From Clostridia bacterium (GTDB taxonomy: Bacteria > Bacillota > Clostridia > Christensenellales > Borkfalkiaceae): DNA of 17,419 nt. The notes beneath the pieces were generated by a model. That model was not told the origin of the DNA. It saw only the letters and a program-made list of their open reading frames with translations, and made no database searches. Position numbers and translations under genes: made by a program. Location: assembly GCA_900767195.1 (NCBI GenBank), contig CAAFYG010000129.1:1-17419 (forward strand), in the 5' to 3' direction. This document shows positions 8,569 through 14,796 of the stretch, piece after piece (within the stretch, counting starts at the first letter, position 1; every line of letters begins with the position of its first letter).

Positions 8569-8800
8569 ATTTTGCCTTTTCGGCAACCGGAAAACAAGCA
8601 CGGAGAAAATTTTTTTGCGGGCTTTTATGAGCGGCGGACAGAACGGAGTCAACGAAGCAGCCGAAAAATTAACGCATAAAAAGAAAGACGACTTCAACTT
8701 AAAATTGAAATCGACTTTACCGTTTTTACAAATTTTACGCGTTAATTTTTGCCGTTGACTTCCGTTTTTCTCTGTGCTACTCAACAAGCACGAAAAAGCT
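8569..8800. repeat. Foldback (long imperfect inverted repeat), left copy
   Basis: Nested complementary arms: AGCACGGAGAAAA (near 8597) with TTTTTCTCTGTGCT (near 8765); CGGAGTCAACG (8645-8655) with CGTTGACTTCCG (8753-8764); GAAAAATTAACGC (8663-8675) with GCGTTAATTTTTGC (8739-8752); and ACGACTTCAA (8688-8697) with TTGAAATCGACTT (8705-8717). The left outer end ATTTTGCCTTTTCGG (8569-8583) equals that of the right copy, but its partner on the right side has degenerated. By eye about 90% identical to 16308-16425 over the central ~120 bases. Confidence 0.75.
8624..8652 (-). promoter_or_regulatory. Promoter candidate for the HTH regulator, inside the foldback
   Basis: On the minus strand, TTGACT (8647-8652), a 17-base spacer and CATAAA (8624-8629). 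The -35 hexamer is part of an arm of the inverted repeat. The equivalent spot in the right copy keeps TTGACT (16293-16298) but has only TTAAAT (16270-16275) at the -10. Confidence 0.45.
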
Positions 8801-8868
8801 GTTTATGAACTCTTAAAAGCGCAACCGAATCTAACCAGAGAACATATTTTAAAAAAATCTCATTTTCT
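8785..8868 (+). pseudogene. Possible winged-helix gene fragment
   Basis: One plus-strand frame without a start codon reads EKAVYELLKAQPNLTREHI, then ILKKS, and a stop. This resembles the first helices of a winged HTH domain (a KAVYELLK...NLTREHI pattern), cut off before the recognition helix. It begins at the degraded right end of the left foldback. It is very short, so a chance reading is possible. Confidence 0.3.
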
Positions 8869-8881
8869 ATGTTGATACCCC

Positions 8882-8958
8882 TTGACTTTTGTTTGAGAAT
8901 CGAATATAATTGAAACACAAATCAAGATTTGTCAAATTGTGATTTGTGTAGTGAGGTG
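8882..8958 (+). promoter_or_regulatory. Promoter, palindromic operator and RBS of the AAA+/DUF234 gene
   Basis: TTGACT (8882-8887), 17-base spacer, perfect TATAAT (8905-8910). Immediately downstream, arms ACACAAATCA (8915-8924) and TGATTTGTGT (8940-8949) are perfectly complementary. A third half-site, GATTTGT, sits between them (8926-8932), so CAAATC-AA-GATTTG is also a palindrome. GAGGTG at 8953-8958 is the ribosome binding site. The palindrome covers the transcription start, so a repressor site or a 5'-UTR hairpin are both possible. Confidence 0.75.
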
Positions 8959-8965
8959 AAACGAT

Positions 8966-10399
8966 ATGTTTATAGGCAGAGAGCAAGAATTAACATTCTT
9001 AAACGAATCGTATAATAGCAATCATGCCGAAATGGTAGTTGTTTACGGGCGCAGACGAGTAGGAAAAACCGAGCTTATTACAAAGTTCTGTGAAGATAAG
9101 CCGAATATTTTTTATGCAGCGAAAGAATGCTCGGACGGCGTTCAGTTGCAATCTTTTTCAAAAGCGATTGTATCATATGCTCCCGAGCAATTTAAGTTTG
9201 TTGATAATTTCAGGGATTGGGAGCAGGCTTTTTCCGCGCTGACTGATATTAAAACGGATAAAAAGCTTGTCGTCGTAATCGACGAATTCCCTTATATGGT
9301 AAGAAATAATAAAAGTATTCCGTCGATTTTGCAAAATTTATGGGATCACATGCTTAAAAATACAAACATAATGCTGATTCTTTCCGGAAGTTCGATGAGC
9401 TTTATAGAAGACGAGATACTCGGGTATAAAAATCCGCTTTACGGAAGAACAACCGGAATATATAAATTAGAACCGTTGCCGTATACCGATGCCATAAAAT
9501 TTTTCCCGAATTACTCCGATGAAGATAAAGTAATCGCTTATTCGATTCTCGGCGGCATTCCGCACTATTTGCAGCAATTCGATCCTCAAAAAACAGTGGA
9601 AGAAAATATAAAAAATACAATTCTTCGTCGCGGATCTATTCTTTATAACGAGGTTGAATTTTTGTTGCATGAAGAGTTGAGAGAACCTTCAACCTACAAT
9701 ACCGTTATAGAAGCCGTAGCCTTAGGGAATACGGAATATAATGCTATTCTGTCAAAAACGCTTATCGAACAGCGGACGTTAAGCGTATATATTAAAAATC
9801 TTACTAATCTCGGTATCTTAAAGAAGGAAAAGCCGTCGCTTTCCAAACCGAAAGAAAATGTCGGGCAGAACAAGGGGATATATGTTCTTACGGATAATTT
9901 TTTCCGTTTTTGGTATGCTTTTTGTTATCCTAATCTATCGCTTCTCGAAAAAGGTTCTGTGGAGTTGGCTTGGAAAATGCTTATCAAAGACAATCTTCAC
10001 AATTTTGCGTCGAAAGCCTTTGAAAACATAGCGATAGAGTATTTATATATCATTAACGAAAGGGGAAACTTACCGTCTGTTTTTACGGAACTCGGCAGAT
10101 GGTGGGGAAAGGTGACTAAAACCGACGAAAACGGGAAAAAAATTACGACAAGCGAGGAAATAGACGTTTTAGGCAAAGCACCGAATAGTATTTACATTCT
10201 CGGAGAATGTAAATTCACGAATGCGCCTTTCGATATGGGGCAATTAAAGCATTTGCAAAACAAGTTGTCGCTTACGGGAACGGTTTATTACTATTTATTT
10301 TCTTTGTCGGGATTTACTTCTTCCGTAACAGAAACATCGAAAATTGAAAACAATGTTTTTCCGATAGATATAAAACAAATGCTTTCAGTGAATTTATAA
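8966..10399 (+). CDS. AAA+ ATPase of the archaeal ATPase_2 type with C-terminal DUF234 (nuclease-like) domain
   Basis: A 477-residue protein. Walker A is GRRRVGKT at 28-35, Walker B LVVVIDEF at 101-108, and a sensor-like LILSGSSMSF at 137-146. A winged-helix-like middle (about 245-300) is followed by a DUF234 domain. In the latter, E398-x-D400 and GECK at 413-416 reproduce the D...ExK core of PD-(D/E)XK nucleases. The family is widespread in archaea and anaerobic bacteria and behaves as a mobile accessory gene; its precise substrate is not established. It is monocistronic in appearance, with its own strong promoter. The stop codon lies inside a 15-bp tandem duplication. Full length for the family. 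Confidence 0.9.
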   Translation: MFIGREQELTFLNESYNSNHAEMVVVYGRRRVGKTELITKFCEDKPNIFYAAKECSDGVQLQSFSKAIVSYAPEQFKFVDNFRDWEQAFSALTDIKTDKKLVVVIDEFPYMVRNNKSIPSILQNLWDHMLKNTNIMLILSGSSMSFIEDEILGYKNPLYGRTTGIYKLEPLPYTDAIKFFPNYSDEDKVIAYSILGGIPHYLQQFDPQKTVEENIKNTILRRGSILYNEVEFLLHEELREPSTYNTVIEAVALGNTEYNAILSKTLIEQRTLSVYIKNLTNLGILKKEKPSLSKPKENVGQNKGIYVLTDNFFRFWYAFCYPNLSLLEKGSVELAWKMLIKDNLHNFASKAFENIAIEYLYIINERGNLPSVFTELGRWWGKVTKTDENGKKITTSEEIDVLGKAPNSIYILGECKFTNAPFDMGQLKHLQNKLSLTGTVYYYLFSLSGFTSSVTETSKIENNVFPIDIKQMLSVNL

Positions 10400-10415
10400 T
10401 CAGTGAATTTATAAT
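10386..10415 (+). repeat. 15-bp exact tandem duplication across the DUF234 stop codon
   Basis: CAGTGAATTTATAAT occurs at 10386-10400 and again at 10401-10415. Because 15 is a multiple of three, the second copy repeats the last codons and the stop (SVNL-stop twice), leaving the protein unchanged. It looks like a recent slippage event. Confidence 0.9.
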
Positions 10416-10434
10416 GCAAAGCGAATAGCAAAAA

Positions 10435-10498
10435 CACGCGGATATTATTAAAAAAAATCGTCCTCGCGTGGTACGCATTTTGAAGAGGCGTGCGAGGA
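10435..10498 (+). other. Overlapping alternative hairpins between the DUF234 and SWIM genes
   Basis: CACGCG (10435-10440) can pair with CGCGTG (10465-10470), while TCCTCGC (10461-10467), which shares three bases with the latter arm, can pair with GCGAGGA (10492-10498). The two stems are mutually exclusive. An A run separates the arms of the first stem. Neither has a convincing T tail on the plus strand, so it is not a standard terminator. Confidence 0.4.
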
Positions 10499-10603
10499 AC
10501 TGTTGGTGTTATTATATGCGTATTTAATGGAAAAGTCAAGCGTTTTTGAGTTTCAAAATTAAAGTTGAAAACAGAAAAATAATCAAAGGAAGAGGTGTAA
10601 GGG

Positions 10604-11470
10604 ATGGGCATACTAAATGCCGCAAGCGGCAATTCCGTTTGGAAAGGATATGATTATTATAAAGAGGGGCGTGTGCTTTACTGCGAACAGATCGGGGAAA
10701 CCATGTTTGCCGGTCGTGTGCAAGGAAAAAATGTTTATTCCGTTGCAATAGATTTTCTGCATATACGAAAATCTTCATGTGATTGCGCTCAGGCAAAAAG
10801 CGGACGAATTGTTTGTAAACATATGGTGGCGATGTATTTTACGGCGTTTCCGGAAGAAGCTAAGCGTCTTACGCAATTTAACGAAAGGTGGGAGGACGAA
10901 CAGGAAAAATATGAAGAAAGAATGGCGGTTGCTGTTGAAGATTATATCCGGAAGATGCCCGCCGCGAAGGTTCGTAAAGAATTGTACGGGTTGCTTATGG
11001 ATTCGCCGCGGTCGGCATTTGAGAAATTTATAAGCGAACATTCTATAGAAGACTCTTACGAAACCGCAGTTGGATATATCGGTGAAAAGGAATTTGCGGA
11101 TTTGGTGAAAGAGGTGCAATGTAGCATTGAAAGCTCCAATGAGGAAATAACATTTTATTATAACAAGAAAAGCAAAAAAATTATTTTAGACAGTCCTTAT
11201 TCTGATGAAAATATAGATACGGATAACGATGACTATCTGAAAATTCCGGATAAAAAGGATTTAAAAGAATATGCAGTGATGAGGGAATTCGCGTTAAAAC
11301 AGCCGAAGCAGACGTGTGAGCTTTTGCAAAAAGCGCTGGGAGGAAGAGGCGCTTACAGAAAATTCAAAGACGCCGTACTAAAACTTGGCATCGAGAAATT
11401 CTGGTATGCATATCGCGATGAAAACATCAATTTATTCGCCAGGCATTGGTGCGAAATGAATATTGTATAA
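10604..11470 (+). CDS. SWIM zinc-finger protein fused to a UPF0158 domain
   Basis: A 288-residue protein. The N-terminal part has the SWIM zinc signature CxC-x9-CxH (C59, C61, C71, H73), preceded by the usual GYDYYKEGRV stretch. SWIM domains bind DNA or proteins. The C-terminal ~110 residues (EEITFYYN..., YAVMREFALKQ, then ALGGRGAYRKFKDAVLKLGI and FWYAYRDENINLFARHWCEM) match the UPF0158 family, whose role is unknown. The central ~90 residues are a charged linker. AGAGGTG six bases before the ATG fixes the start. It follows the AAA+/DUF234 gene by 204 bases on the same strand, but no shared transcript is evident. The fusion of these two domains is the notable point. Confidence 0.85.
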   Translation: MGILNAASGNSVWKGYDYYKEGRVLYCEQIGETMFAGRVQGKNVYSVAIDFLHIRKSSCDCAQAKSGRIVCKHMVAMYFTAFPEEAKRLTQFNERWEDEQEKYEERMAVAVEDYIRKMPAAKVRKELYGLLMDSPRSAFEKFISEHSIEDSYETAVGYIGEKEFADLVKEVQCSIESSNEEITFYYNKKSKKIILDSPYSDENIDTDNDDYLKIPDKKDLKEYAVMREFALKQPKQTCELLQKALGGRGAYRKFKDAVLKLGIEKFWYAYRDENINLFARHWCEMNIV

Positions 11471-11568
11471 TTTCTGAAATTCGAAAAAGTCGATAAAAGA
11501 GAATAGTACGTAAAAAGGCTGAAATGAGCGGCTTATACAATTAAAGCTAAAAAAGGCGTCAAAAATCA

Positions 11569-11597
11569 TTGATTTTCTCCAAAAAATGCATTATAAT
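11569..11597 (+). promoter_or_regulatory. Promoter of the AbiEi-type remnant
   Basis: TTGATT (11569-11574), 17-base spacer, TATAAT (11592-11597). The ATG at 11615 is only 17 bases past the -10 box, leaving a very short leader with no real ribosome binding site. Confidence 0.65.
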
Positions 11598-11614
11598 AGT
11601 ATAGAGAAAATAGA

Positions 11615-11840
11615 ATGATTTTAACAACACAACAACTATATGAACGATATTCTGATTTTTCGAATAAGGCGGCGAAAATTTCGCGAGACATGAAGTCTGG
11701 AAGGCTTATTGTTAGTAAAAGGACTTTACGAAACGGATGCGAAAACGGACGGAATAAAACTGCAATTTATTTATGGTCCGTCATATTGGTCGTTTGATTA
11801 TGTTTTGTATGCGGAAAGCTTAATTCTAGAGGCCGTTTAA
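11615..11840 (+). pseudogene. AbiEi-family antitoxin, N-terminal remnant with frameshift
   Basis: The first frame reads LTTQQLYERYSDFS...KISRDMKSGRLI from the ATG at 11615. Near 11711 the match moves to another frame (VKGLYETDAKTDGIKLQFIY, then GPSYWSFDYVLYAESLILEAV) and ends with a stop at 11838-11840. Together the two pieces reproduce the start of AbiEi-type antitoxins (winged-helix domain followed by GLYETD...IYGPSY.SF...). Those proteins normally run to about 200 residues or more, so the C-terminal two thirds is missing. The break coincides with the start of the ~86-bp direct repeat at 11838, as expected if an element inserted or recombined there. No AbiEii toxin partner is visible. Confidence 0.75.
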
Positions 11841-11924
11841 CATTGAAAAAAATTAGAAAAAAAAAGTAAGAAAAAGAGCCGATGTTGAAATGAAACAACT
11901 TCGGTTCTTTCTATTAACAATTTA
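11838..11924. repeat. Direct repeat 1, candidate attachment-site copy
   Basis: About 80% identical by eye to 13131-13216. Both begin TAACATTGAAAAAA, carry a hairpin (GTTGAAATGAAACAAC at the tip) and end with GTTAA/ATTAA plus CAATTTA/TAATTTA. The hairpin in this copy has mismatches. It starts at the point where the AbiEi coding sequence breaks. Confidence 0.65.
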
Positions 11925-11931
11925 ACATCAA

Positions 11932-12076
11932 AATGAATAAAGAAAAGTTCATCGAGTGAATCGATGGAGCTGTGGCAACGGTCGGGGCATTGGACAGAGC
12001 GATCCGAAACAAAAGTCCGACCGATAGCGTATATAACGAGCGCGGAATCATCGTGATTTATCGTTTTGCACCTTAC
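11932..12076 (+). pseudogene. Decayed small ORF with in-frame TGA
   Basis: From the ATG at 11932 the frame reads NKEKFIE-(TGA)-IDGAVATVGALD, then RAIRNKSPTDSVYNERGIIV and IYRFAPY before a stop at about 12076. The amino-acid pattern looks protein-like, and a tryptophan codon (TGG) would restore one ~48-residue ORF. Start-proximal ribosome binding is weak. I do not recognise the family, and a chance open frame cannot be excluded. Confidence 0.3.
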
Positions 12077-12092
12077 TGATTTATCGCAGGGT

Positions 12093-12198
12093 AAAAATGA
12101 CACCTTTATAAATAAAAAAATGCAAAAATGACACCAAAATCGCTTGCAAATAGGGTGTCAGTGTGGTATAATAACTGCGAGGTGCTAAAAATGACACT
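12093..12198 (+). promoter_or_regulatory. Promoter and four-copy operator of the HEPN/MNT operon
   Basis: TTGCAA (12144-12149), 17-base spacer, perfect TATAAT (12167-12172). The motif TGACAC(C/T) occurs at 12098-12104, 12129-12135, inverted at 12154-12160 (inside the promoter spacer) and 12192-12198 (overlapping the start codon). Three of these carry the longer AAAAATGACAC. Spacing is about 31 bases, close to three helical turns. A site inside the spacer and one on the start codon are ideal for autorepression by the antitoxin's own HTH domain. Confidence 0.75.
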
Positions 12199-12661
12199 AA
12201 AACAATTAAGAACGGAAAAAAAACTTACGCAAGTCGAATGCGCAGAACTGCTTCAAGTTTCCCTGCGGACATATAAACGGTACGAGTCCGATGAAAGCAA
12301 AATTAGTCCTTTCAAATATCAATACCTAATACAACGATTGAATGAATATGGGAGGATAGATGAAGATCATGGGCTATTAACCATGGAGCAAATTAAAAAT
12401 ACTTGCAGCGCAATATTCAGGGATTATTCGATAGAGTACTGTTACGTGTTTGGATCTTATGCCAAGGGAAAAGCAACGGAAAAAAGCGATGTTGATTTGC
12501 TTGTCGCAATGCCGGTAGACGGAATGAAATTCTTCGAACTCGTAGAAACATTACGGGAAAAACTGAAGAAGAAAGTTGATTTGTTGGATATTGCACAGTT
12601 GAATAACAACCCAACGCTTGTACAAGAGATATTAAGGGATGGCATAAAGATTTATGGATAA
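12191..12661 (+). CDS. mntA: MNT-domain antitoxin (nucleotidyltransferase) with fused XRE HTH
   Basis: A 156-residue protein from the ATG at 12191. An in-frame ATG at 12128 is rejected because the promoter (-35 at 12144, -10 at 12167) lies downstream of it and AGGTG stands before 12191. Residues 1-55 are a Cro/CI-type HTH. Residues 70-156 are a minimal nucleotidyltransferase with GS (88-89), x10, D100-x-D102 and a likely third Asp at 130. In the known HepT/MntA system this enzyme AMPylates a tyrosine of the HEPN toxin and so neutralises it. Its stop overlaps the start of the HEPN gene by 8 bases, so translation is coupled. The HTH probably binds the repeated TGACAC motif upstream, giving both neutralisation and repression in one polypeptide; that part is inference. 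Confidence 0.9.
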   Translation: MTLKQLRTEKKLTQVECAELLQVSLRTYKRYESDESKISPFKYQYLIQRLNEYGRIDEDHGLLTMEQIKNTCSAIFRDYSIEYCYVFGSYAKGKATEKSDVDLLVAMPVDGMKFFELVETLREKLKKKVDLLDIAQLNNNPTLVQEILRDGIKIYG

Positions 12662-12989
12662 CATTAAAAACGATAGATATTACCTTGAAAAAATAATTTC
12701 CGATTTAGAGTTTATTATCGAACAAACCAAGGGAAAAACGCAGAACGAAATCGAAGAGAATATTCTTTTAATCGATTCGATTATGTTTCGCATTATTCAA
12801 ATTGCGGAAAATAACAGTCGATTGTCTGACGAGTTTAAGAGTAACTATACCGAAATCCCTTGGGTGGCGATCAGGGGTATGAGAAACAAAATTGTCCATA
12901 ATTATGGTGTAGTAAACATGGCTATCGTTTATGACACGGTAACGCGCGGAATCCCCGAAATGTACGCGAAATTAATAGAGATAAAATGA
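12654..12989 (+). CDS. hepT: HEPN-domain ribonuclease toxin
   Basis: A 111-residue all-helical HEPN protein of HepT type. The catalytic/modification motif RX4HXY is complete: R77, H82 and Y84 (RNKIVHNY). In characterised pairs, R and H form the RNase site and the tyrosine is the residue AMPylated by MntA. It overlaps the antitoxin gene by 8 bases, with antitoxin first. Length is normal and there is no sign of decay, so the pair should be active. It sits between the two ~86-bp direct repeats, consistent with TA modules as stabilising cargo of mobile elements. Confidence 0.9.
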   Translation: MDNIKNDRYYLEKIISDLEFIIEQTKGKTQNEIEENILLIDSIMFRIIQIAENNSRLSDEFKSNYTEIPWVAIRGMRNKIVHNYGVVNMAIVYDTVTRGIPEMYAKLIEIK

Positions 12990-13010
12990 GATATTAGCGA
13001 TCCAATTTTA

Positions 13011-13031
13011 AAACCGAAATATTTTCGATTT
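13011..13031 (+). terminator. Weak hairpin after the HEPN gene
   Basis: AAAcCGAAA-TAT-TTTCGaTTT is a short AT-rich hairpin 22 bases past the HEPN stop. The stem is weak and no long T run follows, so termination is uncertain. Confidence 0.3.
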
Positions 13032-13059
13032 GAGGCACAAATAGGGACAAAAATAGGGG

Positions 13060-13185
13060 CATTGTGTCTGGACGTTTGTCCATATTTTGTTAGGAATCGT
13101 TTACGACACATGGCAGGCAGTCGAAGCGAATAACATTGAAAAAATCAGAAAAGAAAGCAAGCAAAAAGAACCGACGTTGAAATGA
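13060..13185 (+). pseudogene. Possible C-terminal gene fragment leading into repeat 2
   Basis: A plus-strand frame with no start codon (TAG at 13054) reads HILLGIVYDTWQAVEANNIE, then KIRKESKQKEPTLK and a stop. The last 18 residues are encoded by direct repeat 2. The composition is protein-like but I recognise no family. It could be the 3' end of the target gene into which an element inserted, or chance. Confidence 0.25.
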
Positions 13186-13216
13186 AACAACGTCGGCTCT
13201 TTCTGTTAATAATTTA
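13131..13216. repeat. Direct repeat 2, candidate attachment-site copy next to the integrase
   Basis: Partner of 11838-11924 in the same orientation, 1,293 bases away. It overlaps the last codons and stop of the minus-strand tyrosine integrase, the usual position of an attachment site relative to its integrase. It contains the perfect terminator hairpin. Confidence 0.65.
13163..13205 (-). terminator. Bidirectional terminator of the integrase gene
   Basis: CCGACGTTG (13171-13179) pairs perfectly with CAACGTCGG (13188-13196) across an 8-base loop, and AAAGA/TCTTT extends the stem. A-rich on the left and T-rich on the right, so it serves the minus-strand integrase and could also stop plus-strand traffic from the toxin operon. 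Confidence 0.8.
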
Positions 13217-14450
13217 CGGCAACGTGTTTTTTATAAATCGAAAAAGACGTATTCATTTGTTCTGTCATGAATTTATCGGAAAAATGGGTGTATACCCTGC
13301 CGACAAGCCGTTCCGAACTGTCGCCCATCCAGATATCAACGATGTCCGGGCGCACGTATTGCTGACAAATCGTTGCAAAAGTATGGCGAAGGAAATATTG
13401 CGTAACGTTTTCGTCGCCCATGATTCTTTTAAAAATGCGGTTGAGTACGTCTGTGCGATGCAAGGCTTGTACGGGCGCAGAAAGATCTATCAACTCTCGC
13501 GCCTGACGGCAGACGGGGATTTTTTTGTATTCGATTTTTCCGTTTTTTCGCTTGGCGTTGCGAGCAATTAAGAAATCGCCTTCGAAATGAGCGTCCTCAA
13601 GCTCGCAAGGTCGAAGCCCGAAGAATAACAGAATTAAAAACGTGCGTTTATAACCGACGTATTCTGGAAGATTGAGGTTAGCGAACAATTTTTTAAGTTC
13701 GTCGGCGTTCAAAGCGCGACGGCAGTTTCTTTCGGCTTTTTTGAACGGAATTAAAAGCATGGGGTTGTATTGAATCAGCCCGTTGGCAAGTGCGTATTTA
13801 AACACGGAATTAAGGATCACGCGTAAATCTTCGTAAACGCGTCCGTCAACGTCAGACATGATTTTGTTGATGTCAATCGACTTGATTTGCTCGATTTTCA
13901 GTCCGCCGAGTACGGGGAATAAGTAACGCGCCGCATAACTTTGATAATTTTTATGAGTACGGGGATTGAGTTTATCCCTTTTGAAGTCGAGCCATTCTTC
14001 GGTAAGCGAACGGAAAGAATTTTTTGCGGCAAAGGAATGATTTTTGCGGTGTTTTTCTATTTCGTCTTGCGAGGTTTGTTTGATGAATTTTTGTTTTGCC
14101 TCGTCGAGATTAGCGGAAGCGGCACGGATATCAAACCCGTTTCTGCGGTATCGGATTTCGTAAATAACGGCGTTTTTACCGCGGTTTCGTTTGATTACGT
14201 GTGCGACTAAACCGTTGGCGATAAATTCTTTTTTGAAAGTTTTGTCCATTTCGGAAAGCTCCTTTTGGGGAAACAAGATTACGGAAGAAACATTCTTCCG
14301 TTTTTCTGTGTTCCGGGCGAGAGAATCGGCACTTTTTTCTTGAGCGGAAAAAAGAGCGCGCAGCAGCATTTGTATTTTTTCGGTGGCATCCGGTTGTGCA
14401 GCTAACGTAGTGATACAAGTAGTTGTTAAGGTGAGATCATGTTCTGTCAT
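13206..14450 (-). CDS. Tyrosine recombinase/integrase
   Basis: A 414-residue phage/ICE-type integrase: arm-binding region, core-binding domain (about 150-240, LTEEWLDFKRDK...YARYLFPVLG) and catalytic domain. Visible catalytic residues are R280 (FFGLRPCEL), R355 (LRHTFAT) and the nucleophile Y387 (RVYTHF). The histidine usually three before the second arginine is Y352, and the LGH-type histidine is D377 (MGDSS); both are variations rather than decay, since everything else is intact. The ATG at 14450 has AGGAG 5 bases upstream. Met68 (14249) also has AAGGAG 9 bases upstream, and the protein looks conventional from there (MDKTFKKEF...), so the first 67 residues may be an optional extension. The gene ends inside candidate attachment repeat 2. 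Confidence 0.9.
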   Translation of the reverse strand: MTEHDLTLTTTCITTLAAQPDATEKIQMLLRALFSAQEKSADSLARNTEKRKNVSSVILFPQKELSEMDKTFKKEFIANGLVAHVIKRNRGKNAVIYEIRYRRNGFDIRAASANLDEAKQKFIKQTSQDEIEKHRKNHSFAAKNSFRSLTEEWLDFKRDKLNPRTHKNYQSYAARYLFPVLGGLKIEQIKSIDINKIMSDVDGRVYEDLRVILNSVFKYALANGLIQYNPMLLIPFKKAERNCRRALNADELKKLFANLNLPEYVGYKRTFLILLFFGLRPCELEDAHFEGDFLIARNAKRKNGKIEYKKIPVCRQARELIDLSAPVQALHRTDVLNRIFKRIMGDENVTQYFLRHTFATICQQYVRPDIVDIWMGDSSERLVGRVYTHFSDKFMTEQMNTSFSIYKKHVAVNY

Positions 14451-14477
14451 TATACTCCTTTTGAGAAATTCAGGTCA

Positions 14478-14495
14478 GCCGCCCCGTCGGGCGGC
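14478..14495. other. GC-rich hairpin in the integrase leader
   Basis: GCCGCCC (14478-14484), loop CGTC, GGGCGGC (14489-14495): a perfect 7-bp stem 28 bases upstream of the integrase ATG. It would fold in the integrase mRNA leader. No T run follows in either direction. Confidence 0.6.
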
Positions 14496-14602
14496 ATAAA
14501 CGCGTTTATTTTTCTGCCGTGATTTCCGGTTGTTTTCAGTCGGCAAAAGCCGTTCTGAAAGTAGAAAAAGCATAGCATATCCGAAAAAATAAGAAAACGA
14601 CT

Positions 14603-14623
14603 AAATTTGTCTACGACAAATTT
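14603..14623. promoter_or_regulatory. Perfect palindromic operator candidate between integrase and HTH operon
   Basis: AAATTTGTC-TAC-GACAAATTT: 9-bp arms with a 3-base centre, shaped like a repressor operator. It lies just upstream of a weak minus-strand promoter for the integrase (TTTTCT 14592-14597, TATGCT 14569-14574) and about 90 bases upstream of the plus-strand promoter, so it could control either gene. The small HTH protein at 14797 is the obvious candidate ligand (inference). Confidence 0.6.
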
Positions 14624-14712
14624 TGGCGTAAATTGGTTGCCTTGCGGTTGTTGTCAAGCGTGAATAATTTGAAAAATGTAGCGGAAAACAGTTTTTTGTA
14701 TAGTCAAAACGC

Positions 14713-14742
14713 TTGCGGTCTATTCGGCGTTTGGGGTATAAT
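14713..14742 (+). promoter_or_regulatory. Promoter of the small HTH operon
   Basis: TTGCGG (14713-14718), an 18-base spacer and perfect TATAAT (14737-14742), about 55 bases before the ATG at 14797. Confidence 0.6.
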
Positions 14743-14796
14743 AAAGAAAAAGAATCATTCGTAAAAAGACGTAAAAGAGCGGGAGAGTGAGAAAAG

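Noticed and set aside
10500..10603. Promoter for the SWIM gene
   Set aside because: TATTAT and TTGGTG-like hexamers exist but no pair has acceptable spacing, so no promoter is called.
12128..12190. Upstream in-frame start for the MNT antitoxin
   Set aside because: The -35 and -10 boxes lie downstream of this ATG, and a ribosome binding site precedes the ATG at 12191.
13182..13571. 129-aa plus-strand open frame
   Set aside because: Antisense to the integrase C-terminus, starts inside the terminator hairpin, no recognisable domain.
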